A stretch of DNA of 64,000 nucleotides from Xiphophorus maculatus (GCF_002775205.1 NC_036454.1:12420882-12484881), one strand, 5' to 3'; shown: positions 1 through 12,243, counted from the stretch's first letter. The notes: generated from the letters alone by a model not told the origin. Numbers and translations: made by a program.

Positions 1-451
1 CTGTCAGATAAGCAAGCATACATTAAGAGTGTCTTATTGGCAGTATACAAAAAGTAAGCTCTTAACCTGGATTACACGACACAAATCAAAGTGAACTTGA
101 GTTGTTTTAATCATTTTTATGAGCTTTTAACAAAGAAAAATCTAACTAAACACAGCATCAAAGCATACCAAGTAGAGTAATAATAATAATATACAGTAAA
201 TGTGCTATTTTCCATGTGCACTTGGCACATGGGGGCAGCAGTGGTGCTTTACAGAGTTTAAAAGTCAGTTTTGCTTTCATCCGTGTGCGCTTTATATTGC
301 AAAGCAAATACAGTTCTCTTTTAAGTTTCATAATTCATAATACAAAGTTTTATGTGTAAAAAAGTAATATTCTCTTTCACAAAATAAATCTTTAAATTTG
401 TGGAAAAATTGTTTTAAGAATCAAAGGAAAATCACCCGATCTAGAGCCGTT
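1..451 (-). other. mpeg1: mpeg1 3' flank / probable 3' UTR
   Basis: This AT-rich stretch follows the mpeg1 stop codon on the minus strand and is probably its 3' untranslated region. No coding potential and no clear canonical AATAAA in the minus orientation were seen. A minus-strand ATTAAA near 107 is a weak candidate. Where the transcript ends cannot be decided from the sequence. Confidence 0.4.
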
Positions 452-3287
452 TTACGCCTCCTCCTGGGTTGTCTCCCTCTCTGGCTCTTCAGCTATTTCC
501 TCATATCCATCTGAACTAGGTCGAGAGTACCTCCTCTTTCTCCTAACAATCACTGCCACTACGACCACCAACGCTATCAAACCCATCACTAAAAATGCCA
601 CTCCTGCCTTTTCCCCACTTGACATCTGATTCATTTCTGGGTTGAACTTTCGAATGAGGTCTGGCATTTCCTCGGGTTTGACAAGTTTCCATGATTTAGT
701 GGGCCCCACCCTGACCCAGCTCTGTTCTCCTTCTGTCATCACCATAACTGTGTTGGTAGCTTGCATGCTCACAAGAGGAGATTTAGTAAAAGGAGGGAGG
801 AGGATTGGTTTCAGGTCACCCCCTGTAAACAGGCCAGACTGGACGCAGTAAAGAATTTCACAGCCATCGCTAACTGTGGCGAGGTGTTGGCTGAATTTGG
901 GAGGGCATCTACGTTGGTTTTTAGCCAGTGGGTTACCAGACTCACAGCTGAAGAGACCTCCAAATGGGATGGAGTATCTGGTGCCAGTCTCATAGTCATC
1001 ACTCAAGCAGATCATTTGGCCATCTGATAGAAACTTCACTGGAATGAAGTTTGCAGGGCAGCTTTTGGACTTGGTGACGGGGTTCTCGAAAGAGGTGCCG
1101 TAGATTCCTCCAAACAGATATCCTGAGTTTTCTGGAGCTTTTCCATTGACAGAGCACCAGTACGTATTTATTCGAGCAGAGCGAACACGATAGAGATTTT
1201 GACAGTTTTTCCGATGACAAGTGGACAACCACAAAAACCCACATCCATAGCTAACGTCATAGCAGTAATTTTCTGTGTAACCCTGCTGTCTCACTTCTGA
1301 TCGTAATAAAGTTGGAGTGTAAGGTGAGCGACAGGAGTAATCACCTGTTGCAATATTTTTCTGGGCAAGGGTTTCGCAAAGTGGATCTGCATCTTTGGTA
1401 AGTTTTGTACACTGCTGGTAGACTCCTCCAAAACTGAGGTTGGTGGCTGGACCCTCGCATGAGTCGTCATCAACGTTAGCCTGAAAGTTGAAGTTCTTGG
1501 AACCAATGTCCACACAACCAGGGCGGGTGTTGACCTTGTAGTAGCGTTCTATTGCCATGCTCACTGTATGAGCCACTTTGCCAACTGTAGGCTGTGGCAG
1601 ATCAGGAAAAGTATTTGAGTTTATAAAATAGTGGATGGGGAACCCAGAACGATCAATAGAAACCAGATTATTCCTGGTATTTTCTTGCCACTTCTGCAAA
1701 GTGATTCCAGGATAAAAAGGTATGCCCCCATGGCTTTGGATGAGGGAGTACTGAATATTGGACTGGTATGTTTTAAGTGATGAGCTTTGTTGGCTAGACT
1801 GACTGCTGATATCAAATTTTAGTTTGTCAAAAAAGTTTAACCCAGCCTGAGCTTTAACAGTGGAGGTATCTGAAGAACTGTCTGACACATAAGAGGAACG
1901 GAGATAGTCTTCCTGCACCAGAGATGCCCCGGCATCTACACTGGTGATAACATGGGTTCCATAGTCCAGCACCATCTTCTCTGAAAGGTACTCTGCATTC
2001 CTTGTCTGATTGTTTGCAATTGCATCAACAATTTCTTTGACTTGCTGAGCAAAGCGAGAATCCAAAGTGAAGTCTGGGTAAGCTTTGACGGTGTAGATGA
2101 AGTTGCGAACCTGTTGATAGAATTAAAATATAGACTATATTCAGTTTTGTGATATGTAACTTTTCCTTTATATTTCTATAAATCTGAGCATGTGCCAATA
2201 ATGAAAACAAACATTTTATTGCATAGCTGTTTACTGGCATAGACAATCAAAAATTTATTTTTTTACCTGCTAACAAAGAACGTCATTGTATTCTACAACT
2301 GCCTAGAGACAACACTCAAATCATGTTGTTGCCCTTTGAAGATTAACCTGCGACACCATTGGTTTAGATCCAAACATCTGTGTTAAACACAGTCAAAGTC
2401 TAGAGATCTACTAAACATAGACCTTGTAGAAAACGATATTTGCTGTTCATAAATGGTCCCAAATCAAATATGTGAAAGTTTGAGCTAAAAAAAAAAAAAG
2501 GGTGTGCAAATCTGCTGTGCAAATCTGGTAGAAATCCCAAATAACTTGGTGACATCAGTGTTGCTCCAAAGCAGCACATAAATATGAATTCTAGCTACAT
2601 TTTCAAAATTTGATTTGAAAAGATTAAATGTTTAAAAGACCGTTGATCATTCTCCTTTTCACTTCATAATCACACAGAAACTTGTCTATTGCATAAATTT
2701 TCGAGAATACAAAAATAAATGTGTGAAAGATCAAGGGGTCTGAAAACTTTTGCACAGATGTCTCTAAATATTTATAAAAAGTTTTTTTTCTCCCAAATAA
2801 TAGGACATGAATGTTTCTTAAATATTCAAAATACCTGTACTCTGGCTGTAGTCGAAGAATCCTTGACCTGATGTGATTTCATCCTTGTGTTCTCATAGGA
2901 AAACTTGCCATTCAGAACTGAGAAAAATGATGCATCAGCATTGATGGAGTGAGATGTGGTGCTTTTCTGCTCCAGCCAGGAGCTGATTATCTCTGAGTTG
3001 GTCTCCACGCCTGTCTGCTTCTGAGGGATGACAAACACCTCATCTGGAATGAGGTAAAGTCCATCCTCGGTGGTTTGGCACTGGAAGTAGCTGAGGTTCA
3101 TCACTCGGCCCATGTCCAGGTTCCGGAGGTTGTCCCAGCCTCCTCCTGGCAGGACTTCCAGGGCTGTGAGGGAAATGTTGGTGGAGGCCCGGCATTGTCT
3201 GAGCCAGTTGGTCGGACGGCTCACGGGACCAGAGCAGCAGATTTGAAAAAAATTAAGAGCAGCAAGAAGTGTCAGGGCAGACTTCAT
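452..3287 (-). CDS. mpeg1: Macrophage-expressed gene 1 protein (perforin-2)
   Basis: Two coding exons on the minus strand: 3287-2835 (151 codons) and 2110-452 (552 codons plus stop), joined in phase 0 across a 724-bp GT-AG intron, giving 703 aa, close to the ~716 aa of human MPEG1. The start has a hydrophobic signal peptide (about residues 1-20). The first exon and the start of the second form the MACPF/perforin region, with the family signature YGTH at about residues 201-204. A cysteine-rich region follows (the P2 region of the family). Near the C-terminus lie one transmembrane helix (about 652-673) and a ~30-residue tail that begins RRKRR. The family is a type I membrane protein of phagocyte endosomes and phagosomes that oligomerises and forms pores in engulfed bacteria. 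Assignment rests on overall sequence recognition. No frameshift or internal stop is visible. Fish often carry several mpeg1 paralogues, so which copy this is remains open. Confidence 0.95.
2111..2834 (-). other. mpeg1: mpeg1 intron 1
   Basis: On the minus strand the donor is CAG|GTATTT and the acceptor ACAG|GTTCGC. The intron splits the MACPF region in phase 0. It is AT-rich, with short poly-A and poly-T runs, and no other feature was seen. Confidence 0.85.
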
Positions 3288-3396
3288 GATGCCTCAGTCT
3301 GAAGTGAAATCTGAGGCAGCTATATTGAAGTTCATTCAGTCCCGCCTCTAATGTCTTGATCACATGACAAACAAGAAACACTGAGAGTTGGTTTGG

Positions 3397-3406
3397 TTTC
3401 ACTTCC
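3397..3406 (-). promoter_or_regulatory. mpeg1: ETS-IRF composite element (EICE) upstream of mpeg1
   Basis: The minus strand reads GGAAGTGAAA, an exact match to the GGAANNGAAA composite element bound by PU.1 with IRF4/IRF8. It lies about 110-120 bp upstream of the mpeg1 start codon. Myeloid mpeg1 expression is known to depend on PU.1-type factors, so position and sequence agree. Binding is inferred. Confidence 0.55.
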
Positions 3407-3409
3407 ATT

Positions 3410-6300
3410 TTTCTTAGGTCTTTTTTGTTTGTTTGTACAGGCTGACAAGAAAAGCCTGTAAAAAGTTTGATCAAATTTTAAAACAATAATAATCTTATGA
3501 TTTAACAACTGCTTATTTTGCAGACATTTGCAATTTCTCATTTATTTGTCCAGAACTAAAACAACATTTATCCCATGAGAATTGCAAAGAGGAAACAAAT
3601 CTCAAGGTTAAATAAACACCACTAACTCTACTCCCCATCACTATTGTAAATGTTTAACACACAGCAATAAAAGGATTACAATTTCATTGTGACAGAAAAG
3701 TTCTGCTCAGTGAAATATAACTATCATAAACAATTAAGTGAAACTTTTGTCACTGATAAATTGATACAGAATAATATGAAGAAAATTCCTTAACCTAATG
3801 TGCCATTTTCTGTTTTACATGGTTCTCTAAAAAGAGTGATTTTTAGAGAACCATAACAGAACAGAAGCAGAACAATCAACAAGAAGCAGGACAATCTGTT
3901 TAATATAATGGTTTAACATAAAAAACAAATCTCCCTTGCAGGACAGGCAGGTTGTTATTCAAACAGTCCAAACTTTTGACTATAAAAGGAGAAGAGATTT
4001 AAATCTTCTTTGCGTGCAGTTCAGAAAATGAAATAGAAGACTTTATCTATACTGATGCTTTATCTATACCTTGAGATAAGTATTTACAGTCTTCCTCATT
4101 TAAAAAGGGAACAGAAAGAGGATAAGGGGAAATAATGGTCTACATCACATGAGAGTGCATCACTGGGGAAACCCAGTGACTTTCTGAGTCACATTCCAGC
4201 ATTCATGTCTGAACCTGTTTTGGTACAGACAAGAGGCTCAGGTAAACGTCCAGGTGTTTGTGAGGAACGACCCACCGAGTTAGCAACACATTTGGAAAAG
4301 CACTTCCAGTTTGGCAAGGTTCGGTTATTCCCCTGTCTTTGTTGCAGAAAGATCACAGCAGCAAAATTCAAACCGAGTTGAAAACCTCTCTCATCCCCTC
4401 TCACTTTGCCATCACTTTTATTGTAAAAGTAGCACAATAAATTACCATGCCTCACAAAAGTTTTCCTACGTTTTGAACATTTCTGCACTCTGTCATGGTA
4501 CAGCAATAAATTTTGATGCATTTTACTGCACAAGGTGATGTATAATTGGGATGTGAAGAAAACACTGTACATGGTTTTCAGAATATTTCACACTTAGATG
4601 TGAGAAGAGTGTTGCATTAATATGTCTTGTACACTCAACAGCCCTGCCCTCCCCATTCCCAAATCAATACTTCACCTCTCACTTGCTGTTGCAGCTACAG
4701 CTGCAAATCTTGAGTTAGTAATTCTAAAGAGTTGGTCGATTCTCTATTCTACTTTGGTATTGACTTTGAGTGGCCCATTTTAAATGGTAAATGTCGTACA
4801 TTTGTACAGCACTTCATCAAGTCTGAGGACAGATGGAGCAATCATTCAAACCAGCATCCCATCAGTTATAAGTCTAATCCAACCTACTGAGTTAACACTT
4901 TTATCGTAGAGTTAGATATTTAATCTACAGTAAAGGATTCCTTTGTAAGTCTGGTTGTTGTCTTGCTGGAAGGTGAACCTCCATCCCAGGTCCATCCCAG
5001 ACTTTTGTTGCATCTGTACCTCCTCCAGAGTTAGAATTGGGCCACTTCATTGCTTCCTTGATTAATGCTCTCTTTACTCGGCCAGTCATTTTAGGTGGGC
5101 ACCATGCCATGGTGGGTCTGCAATTGTGTCGCACTCTTTCCATTTTCTTGAAAAGTAATTTGTTATAAGATAAGATAAATCTTTATTGTCATTGTCACAA
5201 CAACAATAAAATGTAATAGGTTGTTTTATTAGCTGTGTTGAGCTTCATCTCAACTCTGTCCTTGACCTGTCTGATGGGTTCAACACTATATGACATCCCA
5301 ACATACGGTTGAGATTTTTCTTTGAAGGCTTCACTTCTGTACCCAATTGTGACCAGCAGATGGCGACAGTACTCACACACATAAAGCTTTCTAATTTTGA
5401 GTCTGGTTTGACAAAAGAATGAAAGCAAAAAAAAAAAAAAAAAAAGAAAGAAACCCCATGCCACTTTTTTAAAAATCTTTTGCAGTGAAGCTAAACTCGT
5501 CATAATGTTGAGATAACACGACTCAACCTATTTTTTACGACTGAAACTTATAAACCGAAGATTATGGTTAAGAACAGCCAAGGCCAGTATGAACAGAATG
5601 ACAGCGTTGTGACAACGAGGCAGTGTGTTTGGAAAATAAACCTCTTGACTCTTGGCCAGTGGAGCGTTTCGTGGAGTCACACCCTCTCTTTTAATCTCCA
5701 CAAATTTCCTTAACAGCAGATAATTGAGTTCAGACATTATTTTATCTAGTTTTGTCAGCTTACCAGCTGAATGTAAAACAGGTTGACATTTGTATCAGGT
5801 TACATCGGAAGGTGTATTGATGAGAACTTTACTTTACAAATAAAAGTTAAATATACTAAAACTTTGGCATTCCTGCTTACATTTGATTCATGTGTGCTTT
5901 TGATTTTCAGTTCAGAAAAAGTGCAACTCCAGAAAATATTAATTCTGAGAATTAAGCAAACTACCGGTAATCTTAAACCCAACAAGGAAGCCTCCTAAAC
6001 TGAAGCAAACAAAAGGTATTCTCAGTGAGTCTAACAAACTGTTTTGTTTACTTTTTAAGACAAAATGGTAATATTGCATAATTCTACCTGAACAACACAC
6101 CTTTATTATATTACTAAGCAAGTACGTATATAAAGTAACTACATCACACTTCTTAAATAAGAATATATATATTTTTATTTCCAACAATGCAGTTCAGTCT
6201 ATAACAGACTGTGACAGATGAGAAAAAAGAGAAGAAATAAGAAATGTAAGAAAATAGCAAGTTCAGTAAAGCAAACTCAGTTTTGTTGAATGCATCTTAG
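3410..6300. other. Intergenic region between mpeg1 and histone H1
   Basis: No gene was recognised. It holds a perfect 14-bp hairpin (3820-3853) and a probable dispersed fish repeat fragment (about 4785-4890). A stretch near 5165-5215 resembles the 3' tails of fish LINE/SINE copies (AAATCTTTATTGTCATTGTC), and there is an 18-base poly-A run near 5429. The scattered short reading frames have no recognisable domain. Confidence 0.5.
3820..3853. repeat. Perfect 14-bp inverted repeat (hairpin)
   Basis: TGGTTCTCTAAAAA (3820-3833) and its exact reverse complement (3840-3853) flank a 6-nt loop. Flanking bases (TTCTGTT on the left, AACAGAA on the right) extend the symmetry imperfectly. Confidence 0.9.
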
Positions 6301-6352
6301 TCCACACCGAGTGAAAGCTCAGAAGAAGAGCCTTTTGGTTCCATGGGAGCCC

Positions 6353-6865
6353 TCACTTCTTGGCTGCCGCCTTGGTCCTTTTAGCTTTGGGCCTCTTCAC
6401 CTTCTTGGGGCTCTTTGGCTTCTTTGCCTTTTTGGCCCCAGCAGGTTTTTTGGCTTTCTTTGGACTCTTGGCCTTCCTCTTCTTCTTTGGTGACTTTTTG
6501 GCTGCTTTTTTGGTGGCCTTCTTTGCCTTCTTCTTGGTCTTTGGCTTCTTCTTCTTCACCACCTTCCTCTTTCTGGGCTTAGGAGGTTTTTTGTTAACCT
6601 TTAAGGAGCCCTTGGTCCGGATCAAGACTTTCTTGTTCACCAGACGCTTGATGGCAACAGAGATCCTTGCCTTGTTCTTCACCACATCGTATCCTCCGGC
6701 TTTAAGAGCCTTCTTCACGGCGGCCAGGGACACGCCACCACGCTGTGCAGAGGCAGACACAGCCTTCAGGATCAGGTCAGACACTGAAGGACCTGACTTC
6801 TTCTTGGATTTGGCTTTCTTTTTTGCCGGCAGTGCCCCCGGCAAAGCAATCGCAGGAGAAGACAT
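6353..6865 (-). CDS. Linker histone H1
   Basis: Intronless 170-aa basic protein. A short N-terminal tail leads into the winged-helix globular domain (about residues 26-95), recognisable by [29 protein letters not shown] and a following helix with IKRLV. About 75 residues of lysine/proline/alanine-rich tail follow, with repeated SPKK-type motifs that bind linker DNA. H1 proteins bind nucleosomes at the DNA entry and exit and compact chromatin. Compared with the usual vertebrate TKGTGASGSFKL stretch, this protein reads TKGSLKV, five residues shorter, in the loop near the end of the globular domain. No core histone genes are nearby and no canonical histone 3' stem-loop follows. A weak imperfect hairpin lies near 6318-6335. 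It may therefore be an isolated, polyadenylated or tissue-specific variant. The exact subtype cannot be named. Confidence 0.93.
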   Translation of the reverse strand: MSSPAIALPGALPAKKKAKSKKKSGPSVSDLILKAVSASAQRGGVSLAAVKKALKAGGYDVVKNKARISVAIKRLVNKKVLIRTKGSLKVNKKPPKPRKRKVVKKKKPKTKKKAKKATKKAAKKSPKKKRKAKSPKKAKKPAGAKKAKKPKSPKKVKRPKAKRTKAAAKK

Positions 6866-6958
6866 TGTGGCGCTCCACCTGCAGGCTCAGGTCAGTTGAG
6901 ATCAAACACAGGATAGATTGGAGAAATCCTTCTGCTTGTCTGCATCCGAAAGTCAGGC

Positions 6959-6964
6959 TTTATA
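6959..6964 (-). promoter_or_regulatory. TATA box of the H1 gene
   Basis: TATAAA on the minus strand lies 94 bp upstream of the H1 start codon, inside the context TTTTATAAAGCC. This places the expected transcription start near 6930. A TATA box is typical of histone promoters. Confidence 0.6.
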
Positions 6965-6971
6965 AAACCAT

Positions 6972-9200
6972 GATGAGAACCCTATAGAGACAGTCTCACC
7001 ACTACGGCGGGCACCTTCCCCACCCTCTCTGGCATGATAAGGATTGTGTTTTCTTCTGCTGGATTTTTCTGTAAAAATATAAAGAAAATAGTTGAATATC
7101 TGCATAATTGAATGTTTAAAAAACTGCTCATAACATCTACTGCATATATATTAATCCTTACAGTAGAATTGTTTATATTTCTTGCTGTTTTCGTCCCTCT
7201 TTAGAAGCTGGCAGTTGTCTGATGTCATTCGAAATGTGGATTTTCTACATTATATAAAGTTTATAACCTCTGAATAATAGGTTACAAAAATATATGACTA
7301 AAGCATCTAAAAGTGCCGGGTGTTTTTTATATATTTTCCTAAAAATTATTGTTTATTTCAGTTTCATTTGCGTAATTAACACATTAAAAGATGGCCAAAG
7401 AAACACAGTTGCCTCCCGGGTGTATTACAGTGATGATAGAAAAAGTCAAACTTCTTCAGAGAGAAGTTATTACGCCAACATAAACAGAAATGGGTTTCCA
7501 AGGATAGAGTTTAAATGGGCAATGACAAAAGAAAAAAGAAAATACCTTAATACTATTTAACTCAATATAGCAGATGAAACCCTGATGAGAACTCTATGGA
7601 GACAGTCCCAGCACCATGGCGGGCATCTTCCCCACCCTGTCTGACAAGATAAGGTTTGTGTTTTCTTTAGCTGGATTTTTCATAAAAAATTCTGAGAAAC
7701 AGGTTGCATATGCACATAAAAACACATTTCAAAAACTTCACTCAATGTTTACTTCATTAATATCTATTTTTGATAAAGACTTATTGTGGTTTATCCCAAT
7801 TTTTTGGTGTTTTCATAAGGTGGCGGTTTTCACAAGTGTATTTAGACGTTCATTTTGGACCATTTCTAAGGTTTATTACCTCTAACCGATCAAATAGAAA
7901 GACTTGTAATAAAACCATCTTGAAGGGTGTGATGTGTTTGTTATATTGTCCCACAATTTCAGTTTTCTTTCAGCATTTTTTGCTTAATGGATTGATTGAA
8001 AGATGATCAAAGAAACACAGTTGAACCCTGTAAGGTGAAGAAATGAAGAGTGTTTTTCACAGATAACATCTCAAACAATCGGAAATAAACATGTTTTTGC
8101 GATTGGATTATGTGAAAAATAAATAAAGAATAGGTGAATAAAATAAGTGATAAATGAAAAATTATGTGTTATGCAAAAAAACAAAAAACATGATGAGGAC
8201 CATATAGAAGCAATCCCACCACAGCTCCAAGTGGCAGCTCTCTAACATAAGGAGTGTGTTTTCTTCAATTGGATTTTTCTGTGAAATTTGAGAAAAAACT
8301 TTGTGTATCTTCTTAAAAGTACATAGTAAAAATTCCATACAATCTCTACTTCATAAATCCATAATTTTATCAAAAACCTATTTGAAAATAGAAAATGTGT
8401 CTTGATTCTATATAAGCTGGCAGCTACCTAATGCCATTTCAGACATGTATTTTAATCACTTAAGGTTTTTGACCTCAAAATAATCATGTAGAAAAAAAAC
8501 AAACAAAATAATCTTTAATCTTGTGATCTTCTTTGTATGTTGTTGTAAAATGTGTGGTTTATTTAATTATTATTTGCTGAGTAAATGCTTTGAAAAATGA
8601 TCAAAGTAGCACAATTGTTTCCTCAGTAAGCTTAAATTATGACAAAACTAAGTCACTTCTTTGCAGATAAGAAAATTGTACTCATGCCCAAATGAAAATG
8701 CTTTTGAAAGGGCAGTATGATGCTTGGTGACAAAAAACCCTTAATGCTGTGTAAATATTGTTTTGTGAAAAAATCTCAAATGAGAACCATATAGAGACAG
8801 TCTCAGCACCACAGGAGGGACATTCTTCATCTTTACTGACAATAAGATTTGGTTTCCTTCTCCCAGATTCAGAAAAAAATATTTGAGTACTCGCATACAA
8901 GAACATTAAAATTTCAAATTTTTTCCATCTACATTTGTTTTTTAAATTTGTTAAAATATGTCACAGTTTTGCTGTATCTTTGCAAGCTGGTAGTTGTTAG
9001 ACATCATTTCAGATGTGCATTGTGTACCTCTTATAAGGAGTTTGACCTCTAAATAATCAAAAATAAACGACTATTAGGTCGTGTTGAACAGTTTAATGTT
9101 TTTGACATATAGTTTTAGGTAGTCGTTCAATTCCAGTTTTATTTGCCTGATTAATTCAATTTAATATATAAAAAAATACTGTAAACACCATAATAAATAA
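6972..9200. repeat. Four-copy array of diverged ~600-bp tandem repeats
   Basis: Four units begin at about 6972, 7584, 8192 and 8779 (spacing 612, 608 and 587 bp). Each starts with a variant of GATGAGAACCATATAGAGACAG, followed by a TTTTCTTC-AGCTGGATTTTTC block. About 230-280 bp in comes an AAGCTGGCAGTTGTCT-ATGTCATTTC block, then a TTATAACCTCTAAATAATCA block. Most units also contain a GATCAAAGAAACACAGTTG block. Divergence between units is high, so the array is old. The first unit starts directly upstream of the H1 TATA box. No unit has a convincing reading frame. Confidence 0.8.
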
Positions 9201-10423
9201 ATATGTTATGCAGGAAAAGTATAATATGTGTCTTTTGGAGGGAAGTGGATCTGAGCCAGAATAACATTATCAGCCAGCAATGAAGGGAGGGTAGAAAAAC
9301 GAATTTAAGATTATTTTCCCGGGTTCTCCCTCCCCAACCAATTTAATCAGAGGTGTAAACAAATTGATTGAACACAATTCCTTTTTCCGCTTTCTTGTCC
9401 CAAGCATCAGTGTGTTTTCTCATGTCCTGATCTTTCAGTTCACTAGAACCTCAACAGTTTAAAGTGACCTTTGCACTTTTGAATTCTTATTTAATTCTGG
9501 ATGTAAATACAACTGTTAAATCAAATGCAACAGACTCATCTGAATAATTACTTATCCTTTCCAGATTTTTTTTAAAACCAGAAAATAATAATAGTAACAC
9601 AACAGGCACAAAGCCTTTTAAAAATGCAGTGGAAATACCCTTCCTATTTATTGTAATTGCCAGTATTTAATTTAATTAAATATAAGCAGTGACTGCTTTA
9701 TATTGTGGAAAAAAAGTTGTTTTTTTCCTCATCCTGAAACACTTTTATTGAAAATGATTGTTTTAATAAGTCAAAGCATTTTTTCTGCAAACTGTGAAAA
9801 TTATGCTTTTATCACGACTGTTTCTCAAGTGACAGATTATATTAAAATAGAGATCATTAACAGATAAACTCACTAGAAGCAACAGATACTAAATGTTTTT
9901 CCCATTCATACCGCTCAAACCAAACAGATATGTATTCTCCCGCTCTATCATTTCTTTTTCTGTACTGCTGAGAGATAACAAGTTTGCATGTGTGTGCATG
10001 AGGGAGAAGATTGGCAAATATCCTGCTGCCTCCTGTGGTGCACTGATAGCGCCTCCTGCAGTTGCATTGAAAGGTGCATGCACGAAAAAGTCCAGCGTCA
10101 GACTGCAATTCAGCTTTATTCCTGGCAGTGGCGACTCAGTGCTGGCGTTGGAGCAAAATAGTCACTGACAATGACAGGTGTTTAGTTACAGAATATGTAA
10201 CTGTGCAAAAACAAGTGAATGTGGTCTTACAAGTTCAAGTTAAAAGTAGACATTTATTTTAAAATCTCATTTTTATCTTAGAAAAAATGAAACAATGGAC
10301 AAACAATATCTGACTAAACAAGCCCTGCTTCATCATCAAAGTTCTTTTTACCAGAGGTTTAGTAAATGGAGTCTACCTGTGTATCATTTAGTCCTTGTAT
10401 AAAACATAGTATAAATTCAGAAA

Positions 10424-10696
10424 TTGGGCAAAGGTTGTTTTTTTTCATCTATACTTTTGAACAGAAATGAAAATTTTGCAAATGTGTTTACACAGTGTTT
10501 TTTTGTGAATATGAACAACACTAAATTATTTGAAGATTATGATGTGATAGACCCCCAATCTGAGCAAACCCAAAAAGTCAGATGCAATAATGGCAAGATT
10601 TATGTGCGCACTCCGCATCTCCGTGGTGCTGCTCGATACAATCAATTGTACCAAGCAAACAAGTCAGGCTTAGTTAAAAAATACAATAATAGATGA
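10424..10696 (+). other. Unrecognised reading frame, possible terminal exon
   Basis: This 90-codon frame has an unconvincing first third. From about residue 34 (LFEDYDVIDP...) the composition becomes protein-like, with charged residues, two tyrosine-rich stretches and a basic C-terminus (KYNNR). A candidate acceptor (TTTACAG) lies upstream at about 10497. An AATAAA follows the stop within ~15 bp (about 10704). It could be the last exon of an unannotated gene, a retrocopy fragment, or chance. The family was not recognised and no function is proposed. Confidence 0.25.
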
Positions 10697-11932
10697 AAAT
10701 ATTTAAATAAAGACTACTGGTTTATTGGACCTCCAGGATTTTATTGACAATTTCTCAGGAAAGACATAGAGCCATCTACACGGGGACATTTTGACCCGAC
10801 ATGCAGATCTTCTCAGTTGTCAATCTACTGTATGTTGTATTAATAAAATATAATTTTGGGGATAGGATACCAAAGCTATCAGGGTATGTTGTCCTGAATG
10901 CACCACACCAATCAATCAAGTGTTTAACATGGCTTGAAGGTCATTCTACAAATTAGTTTATGTATAAAATGTTCTATTAATTACAAAAGGTAGATAGAAA
11001 TCACATCCAGAGTTTGAATGCCCATGGCAACATTTGTTCAGAGATAAAATAGGTCAGGCCATTTACTTCCCTAATTTATTTCTCACAAAACTGTAAGAAT
11101 TAAAATTAACTTTGTCCAGCCTGTCTGACGTGATTTGTCTTCCTGACAAAGCCAACATATTTTACAGTTTTTAACACTTTCAACTTAGAGCCTCATGCCA
11201 TCATGACTGACATAATAACCACAGCTGTATAAAATCATCTTTATGATGCTATTGTTTAATGACTAACACCCTCGCAATTTTCTTTTACTTCATATCAGTA
11301 GGAGCAATATCACGACAGCGCAAGAACTGGTTTAGTGGTGTATCATATTTCAGGTGCCCTGTATTAAATTTTGCAAGTCAATAAGACATTTGACTAGTTG
11401 GATAGAGTTTGACTGTCTCTTCTGCTCACATGTCATATAGGTCAAGATCCTAAAGCTAAGGGAGCTCAGTGAGGACAAAGTGTTTATAAAAAAAATAAAA
11501 TGAATAATGTGGAAAACATGGGTTAATCATAATCAGTGTTGTCATGGTAGAACTTTTACAAGAGAAAGGAGTTATTGACTGTCCCACCATGCGATCATTG
11601 TTTGATATGTACAGATAAGTTAGCCCACGTGCTAAGCCCCCCCAAGCTACATTAACCACATGCTGAATCGCTAGATTTACTGTAGGAGTGAACTGCTTTG
11701 TGATCTGTAGAATATGCAGATAAGACAACTGCTTACGTCAAAAATGTAGTAAAAGCTGAAAAAAATATCATTAAAAATCTAGAAAATTTACCCTGGAAAA
11801 GTATGGCATTTTGAAGTGGAAAAAACCCTTGAGTAGATACTAACACTGACCATGGACTGAAGATTTGGGAGTTAAAACCAGACAAAAGGTCATTAAGTCC
11901 TAATTCCAGTGAATTAGTCTTTTGATGTCATA

Positions 11933-11989
11933 ACTGTACCACACAATACTCATCAGAATCATCACTGGTGAGCATTGTGTGGTACCAGT
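11933..11989. repeat. Near-perfect ~22-bp inverted repeat
   Basis: The left arm at 11933-11954 contains TACCACACAAT. The right arm at 11967-11989 contains ATTGTGTGGTA. There are about three differences over ~22 bp, and the spacer is about 12 nt. Confidence 0.8.
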
Positions 11990-12243
11990 TTCATTTGCCT
12001 AATTAATAAAACTTACTGTGAAGTATCATCTCACAAGAAGCATTAACAACGACCACTCTAGGGCATTTCTGTTGAAGATTTCTGACTTGTTGCTGTTTTT
12101 TTTTTTTTTTTTTTTTTTATAAAGATAAATAAAGTTAATTCACTAACAAAATGTTTGCCCTGGATTGTAACAATGCTCTGCTGCTAAATCTCGAACAGTA
12201 CCGTCAGTGACCCCTCCCCTACTGTTGAATCCAGTTACAGCAG

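Larger units (their letters stand above)
9200..12240. other. Intergenic region between the H1 repeat array and tspan36
   Basis: Mostly AT-rich sequence without recognised genes, apart from the unknown 90-aa frame at 10424. It contains a 22-bp near-perfect hairpin (11933-11989), directly followed by GTTTCATTTGCCTAATTAAT. That motif resembles one in the 600-bp tandem units and may be a dispersed remnant of the same repeat. A ~22-base poly-T run lies near 12096-12118. Confidence 0.5.

Noticed and set aside
4189-4572. 127-codon minus-strand frame
   Set aside because: No recognisable domain, irregular composition, and no promoter or splice context. Probably chance.
6310-6340. Histone-type 3' stem-loop after H1
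   Set aside because: The imperfect hairpin has a 7-nt loop and a G-U pair and does not fit the canonical histone stem-loop.
6360-6899. 179-codon plus-strand frame
   Set aside because: It is the antisense of the lysine-rich H1 gene and gives only Phe/Leu/Ala low-complexity text.
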